Shown piece after piece: positions 61,004-64,000 of a DNA stretch of 64,000 nt (position 1 is the stretch's first letter; every line of letters starts with the position of its first letter). The DNA is from DAOTXN01 sp034435435. GTDB lineage: Bacteria; Chloroflexota; Anaerolineae; S140-20. A program made the translations under genes and the position numbers. The notes beneath the pieces are model-generated. The model did no database searches, was not told the origin of the DNA, and worked only from the letters and a program-made list of their open reading frames with translations. The stretch lies in NCBI GenBank assembly GCA_034435435.1, contig DAOTXN010000033.1:18973-82972 (forward strand). Reading direction: 5' to 3'.

Positions 61004-61158
61004 CAAAACCATTTCACTCGTCGCTTCACCTCAGGGGGGAAAGGTGACGCTGGCACCAGAGGTTCGCGAGGAACTCTATTCGTTCATCTGCTCATATTTC
61101 TGCTTTTTAGATATCCGATTTGAAGACTTGCATCGAGTGCAACGAAAGGGCCAATCAA

Positions 61159-62272
61159 ATGACGCCTGTTGAGGATAACCAGCCCGGTCGCGAGACGTTG
61201 TCCAACACGGCATTGGGCAAGAACCCATATTTTTATAGCACATTGGTGACCGACAAGGAGATGTTCTTTGGTCGTGAGCCAGAATTCAATACACTGCAAA
61301 CACGCCTACAACAAATGCAAAGCACCTCCATCGTAGGACTTCTTAGGATCGGAAAATCATCTCTGCTCTGCCAACTCGTACACGCCCTGCGCGGCGAACG
61401 AAATCGGAATTATCTTCCTCTGCACATTGACCTGCAAGATGCCCGTTATCGCACGGTTGCCGGTTTTACTCAGACCGTCGCTAACGAATTGAACGCACAA
61501 ATAGGCGGCAACCTGGTCACTGACAACATGACCGACATGTACCGTTTCACCCAGGCGATGGAGCGACTGAGCAAGGAGGGCATCCGGCCTGTGTTTTGTC
61601 TGGACGAATTCGAAGAGTTTATGGACCATCCCAAGGAATTTAACGATGACTTTTTAGAGGCGTTGCGCGCGTTAGGGAACAGTGCACGAGTGGCAATGGT
61701 CACGGCTTCGCGGACACCGCTGGCCGAGTTAATTCGAACTCATCGGCGGACCTCGCCCTTTTATAATATCTTTTCGCAGATAGACTTGGGGTTGTTGGAA
61801 GTGAATGCGGCCCAGGCCCTGCGACAGATTCCTTTTGAACGGGCTTGGATATCGCTCTCTCAAGAACACGAAGCATTGATAGAGGAACTGGGAGGACGGC
61901 ATCCCTTTTATCTGCAGATGGCCTGTCACTATCTCTACGAAGCCCTGTCCAAAAACCGGGCAGCACCAGAGAAAGTAGTGCGAGAGGGTTTCAATCGCGA
62001 TGCAAAGCAGCACTTTGAGCAACTGTGGGGCCATTTTGACATCAATCAACAAGCGGCCCTGAGAGTGGTAGTGGGCAAAGCTGTTCCCAGGAGCGAAACC
62101 GAATTCAATCTACGGGGATTGGAACGTATGGGGGTGGTGGAACAGGTTAATGATCAGTGGCGTATCTTTAGCGCCGCTTTTGCCCGGCGCGTAGGACAAT
62201 TTCCGATCCAACAAACAATCAACCCACCGCCACCAGAGAAAGTGACGCCAGGAACCAGGGAACGCAAATTGA
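61159..62272 (+). pseudogene. STAND/AAA-like ATPase interrupted by a DUF1670-type element
   Basis: About 371 codons before the element. FFGREPEFNTLQTRL is the usual N-terminal motif before the P-loop SIVGLLRIGKSSLL; Walker B is RPVFCLDEFEEF; sensor-1-like VAMVTASRTPL and a C-terminal helical/winged region (LGGRHPFYLQMACHYLYEAL, LRGLERMGVVEQVNDQWRIFSAAF) follow. After TPGTRERKL the frame enters the inverted repeat and continues into element sequence to 62769 out of frame with the element gene. Any domain C-terminal to the ATPase is lost. ATG 61159 follows AAAGGG; TTG 61120 is less likely. Confidence 0.72.
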
Positions 62273-62277
62273 GACAC

Positions 62278-62306
62278 TTGTCACATACCCCCCCCGAAAG
62301 TACAAT
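62278..62306 (+). promoter_or_regulatory. Promoter using the terminal inverted repeat as -35
   Basis: TTGTCA (62278-62283, inside the left TIR), 17 bp, TACAAT (62301-62306), 39 bp before the first element gene. A matching TTGTCA is not paired with a -10 at the right end. Confidence 0.6.
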
Positions 62307-62344
62307 GAGGCGGAAGCCAACACGAAGAAAGGGAGGGCAGACAA

Positions 62345-63172
62345 GTGTCAAGCGCAACGATGCAGGATCGCCTGGCGGCCAAAACACCGGAAGCCGCCTT
62401 TATCCACACCTTGCAGCAGGAATTCAACTTTTCTGTGCGTGTATCCCACGAGGTGCTGAGCACCGCGCAGGCGCTGTTGGTGGGTGGCGTACCATCCGTG
62501 GCGGTGCGACCGGGGCAGGCGCGGCTGGTGGTGACGTGCCTGGAGGCGCCGTTTGGGCCGCCGTTGGCAGACACGGCCAAGGTGGAAGTGACCTTGACGG
62601 TGGACGCCGGGGCCGAGGATGCGCAGGTGCGGCGTCAGGAGGGGCCGGAAGGCCTGCGGCGGGGGCGGATTCTCCGGCTGATCGAGGAAGCCCTGGAACA
62701 AGGGGGTGTGCTGACCCAGGAGGATCTGGGACGGGTGCTGGGGGTGAACCGGCGCACCATCATCCGTGACGTCAAAGCGCTGCAAGCGGAAGGCCACCTG
62801 GTGCATACCCGCGGGCAGGTCAAAGGGGTGGGGCGCGGGCAGAGTCACAAGGTGCGCATCATCGAGTTGTGGCTGGACCGGGAGGGCTATGACAAGATCG
62901 CGCGGTGGATACACCACTCGCCGCAGTCCATCAAGCGTTACGTGAGCACCTTTCTGCGGGTGGTGGTGTTGCAGCAGGAAGGGCTGGCCGAGAAAGAGAT
63001 CGCCTTTTTGACGCGCTGTTCGGAGCGCCTGGTGCGCGATTATCTGGCGGTGTACCAGGCCGCGCTGCAAGTCGAGCACCGGCGGGAAAAGCTGGCCGAA
63101 GAGCTGGCGCGGGTGAGCGGGCGGGCATTGACTCCCTCGGTGGAGGAAAAAGGGGGGAGTGGGGCGCTATGA
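62345..63172 (+). CDS. DUF1670-like HTH protein, element gene 1
   Basis: 275 aa from GTG 62345 (GGGAGG upstream; ATG 62360 also possible). N-terminal region with AAFIHTLQQEFNFSVRVSHEVL and PGQARLVVTCLEAP; a clear HTH LTQEDLGRVLGVNRRTIIRDVKALQAEG (about 120-148); a second HTH-like stretch LAEKEIAFLTRCSERLVRDYLAVYQAA. Family name DUF1670 is from memory of Chloroflexota and archaeal proteins with this layout. Stop overlaps gene 2 (ATGA). Function unknown; DNA binding to the TIRs is plausible. Confidence 0.6.
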   Translation: MSSATMQDRLAAKTPEAAFIHTLQQEFNFSVRVSHEVLSTAQALLVGGVPSVAVRPGQARLVVTCLEAPFGPPLADTAKVEVTLTVDAGAEDAQVRRQEGPEGLRRGRILRLIEEALEQGGVLTQEDLGRVLGVNRRTIIRDVKALQAEGHLVHTRGQVKGVGRGQSHKVRIIELWLDREGYDKIARWIHHSPQSIKRYVSTFLRVVVLQQEGLAEKEIAFLTRCSERLVRDYLAVYQAALQVEHRREKLAEELARVSGRALTPSVEEKGGSGAL

Positions 63173-63963
63173 GCCGGATCAATCCTTACGGAAGCATCGA
63201 AAAACGCACCTTTGAGAGTGCGCTTCAGCACTTGCTGGAGACGGAGTACGGGTTGCTGGGCGGCCGGCGCATCTTGCACCTGCTGGTGGAAGACGTGGAG
63301 CAGTTACGGAAAGAATTCTATCCGTCCAGCGAGGGGGCGGCCAGTGGGACGCTGATTTGGACTTGCACGGCGGACGAAGGCAAGAAAGCCGAGCCGGGCA
63401 AGCCCACCGAAGAATACAAAACCGTGACGGTCAAGTTGCCACTGGTCACCGCCGCCGATCTACAGGATCGCACTGCAGGCAAGGCACCCAAGCAGAAAAC
63501 GGCGCAGAAGGCCAGAGAACGCGACAAAAAGCGCCTGGCGCGCCTGGTGAAAGCGGCCGCCGCACAGGGCGGACTGCTGACCGTGGCCGAGTTGAGTGTG
63601 CTGCTGAACAAGTCGTATGAAGTGGTGCGCAGTTATGCGCGAGAATGGGAAGAACAGACGGGCGAACTGCTGCCTTTGAAGGGCTACCGCATGGACCAGG
63701 GTAGCCGTCCGACGCACAAGCGCGAAATCGTCCGCCTGTCTGAGCAAGGGTTGGAGCCGCCGGACATTGCCCGCGAGACCGGCCACAGTCTCAAAAGTGT
63801 CGAGCGTTACCTGCAAGACTATGAACGGGTGAGGATGCTGCTCAAGCGCAAGATGAGCGTCGAGGACATCAGTAGCACGATTGGCCGGGGGGTACGCGTT
63901 GCGGTAGAATACATTGAACTGGCGCGCCAGTATCATCCGGAGTTATTCGAAGGCGAAAAGTAG
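63169..63963 (+). CDS. DUF1670-like HTH protein, element gene 2
   Basis: 264 aa. ALQHLLETEYGLLGGRRILHLLVEDVEQLRKEFYP, VKLPLVTAADLQDR, HTH LTVAELSVLLNKSYEVVRSYAREWEE, then YRMDQGSRPTHKREIVRLSEQGLEPPDIARETGHSLKSVERYLQDYERVRMLL, a second HTH that resembles transposase DNA-binding domains, and a third short helix pair (SVEDISSTIGRGVRVAVEYIEL). It is a distant paralogue of gene 1. ATG 63169 is translationally coupled. No nuclease motif is recognisable. Confidence 0.65.
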   Translation: MSRINPYGSIEKRTFESALQHLLETEYGLLGGRRILHLLVEDVEQLRKEFYPSSEGAASGTLIWTCTADEGKKAEPGKPTEEYKTVTVKLPLVTAADLQDRTAGKAPKQKTAQKARERDKKRLARLVKAAAAQGGLLTVAELSVLLNKSYEVVRSYAREWEEQTGELLPLKGYRMDQGSRPTHKREIVRLSEQGLEPPDIARETGHSLKSVERYLQDYERVRMLLKRKMSVEDISSTIGRGVRVAVEYIELARQYHPELFEGEK

Positions 63964-64000
63964 GAAAGCTGGGGTACTGTGACAGGTGTCACAACTGAGA

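Larger units (their letters stand above)
62269..63994. mobile_element. Candidate transposable element with TIRs carrying two DUF1670-like genes
   Basis: Left end TTGAGACACTTGTCACA-TACCCC (from 62269) and right end, reverse-complemented, TTGTGACACCTGTCACAGTACCCC (from 63994) form a terminal inverted repeat of about 23 bp with three differences. The 1.7-kb interior holds only two overlapping co-directional genes. It disrupts the ATPase gene. No target duplication is obvious and neither protein shows a DDE, HUH, Tyr- or Ser-recombinase motif that I can recognise. Confidence 0.65.

Overview
The window is GC-rich, densely coded bacterial chromosome, most likely from a member of Chloroflexota (Anaerolineae/Caldilineae-like). 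That placement is inferred from gene content: FHA pair, NBR1-type Ig domain beside glycoside-hydrolase-like barrels, PTPS-related membrane protein, Aap/Bzt-type amino-acid ABC operon, paired DUF1670-like genes, heptamer-repeat intergenic tracts. I see no rRNA or tRNA gene and no CRISPR array.

Layout. 1-7.2 kb: the start of an archease gene, two FHA proteins, an SDR, a membrane protein, MTA phosphorylase, and a SEDS (RodA/FtsW) polymerase fused to a transpeptidase domain that has lost its catalytic motifs. 7.2-14 kb: BrnT/BrnA toxin-antitoxin, a heterodimeric ABC exporter, a Phd-like antitoxin, and a restriction-modification pair (MTase plus Eco29kI-like GIY-YIG nuclease). 14-18.3 kb: TusA-like protein, zinc-ribbon protein, RNase Z, a GAF regulator, RtcA (RNA repair, like the archease) and a CopD-like membrane protein. 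18.5-24.3 kb: three tandem exported clan GH-A-like proteins. 24.6-29.3 kb: amino-acid ABC operon. 29.3-37.8 kb: plsY, GNAT, SAM hydrolase, a fosfomycin-insensitive-type murA, the rpmH-rnpA-yidD-(PQQ lipoprotein)-yidC-jag cluster, and a PfkB kinase. 37.8-45.2 kb: hybrid histidine kinase, a second hybrid-kinase gene destroyed by a repeat element, a GT-C-like membrane protein, and a UroD-family protein. 45.2-50.4 kb: M1 peptidase and a decayed amino-sugar locus (SIS isomerase, PIG-L deacetylase, remnants of a ROK kinase and a ROK repressor). 50.6-58 kb: ClpB, then an operon of ParM-like actin, ParR-like protein, HD phosphohydrolase and SLC13 permease. 58-64 kb: a candidate small RNA, tyrS, a catalytically degenerate AroE homologue, and a STAND-like ATPase gene cut by an element with terminal inverted repeats that carries two DUF1670-like genes.

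Two themes run through the window. (1) Near-consensus sigma70 promoters (TTGNNN, 17 bp, TANNNT) are easy to find, and several place the start codon 7-10 nt after the -10 box, so those mRNAs should be leaderless or nearly so. (2) Short repeats are abundant: a 113-bp MITE-like element (two copies), a GTAACTGCTCA-ended family (three copies, one with an 8-bp target duplication, two at gene-deletion junctions), a 50-bp tandem palindrome repeat, and heptamer tracts that repeatedly supply the stop codon of the adjacent gene.

All family names come from reading motifs; no database search was run.
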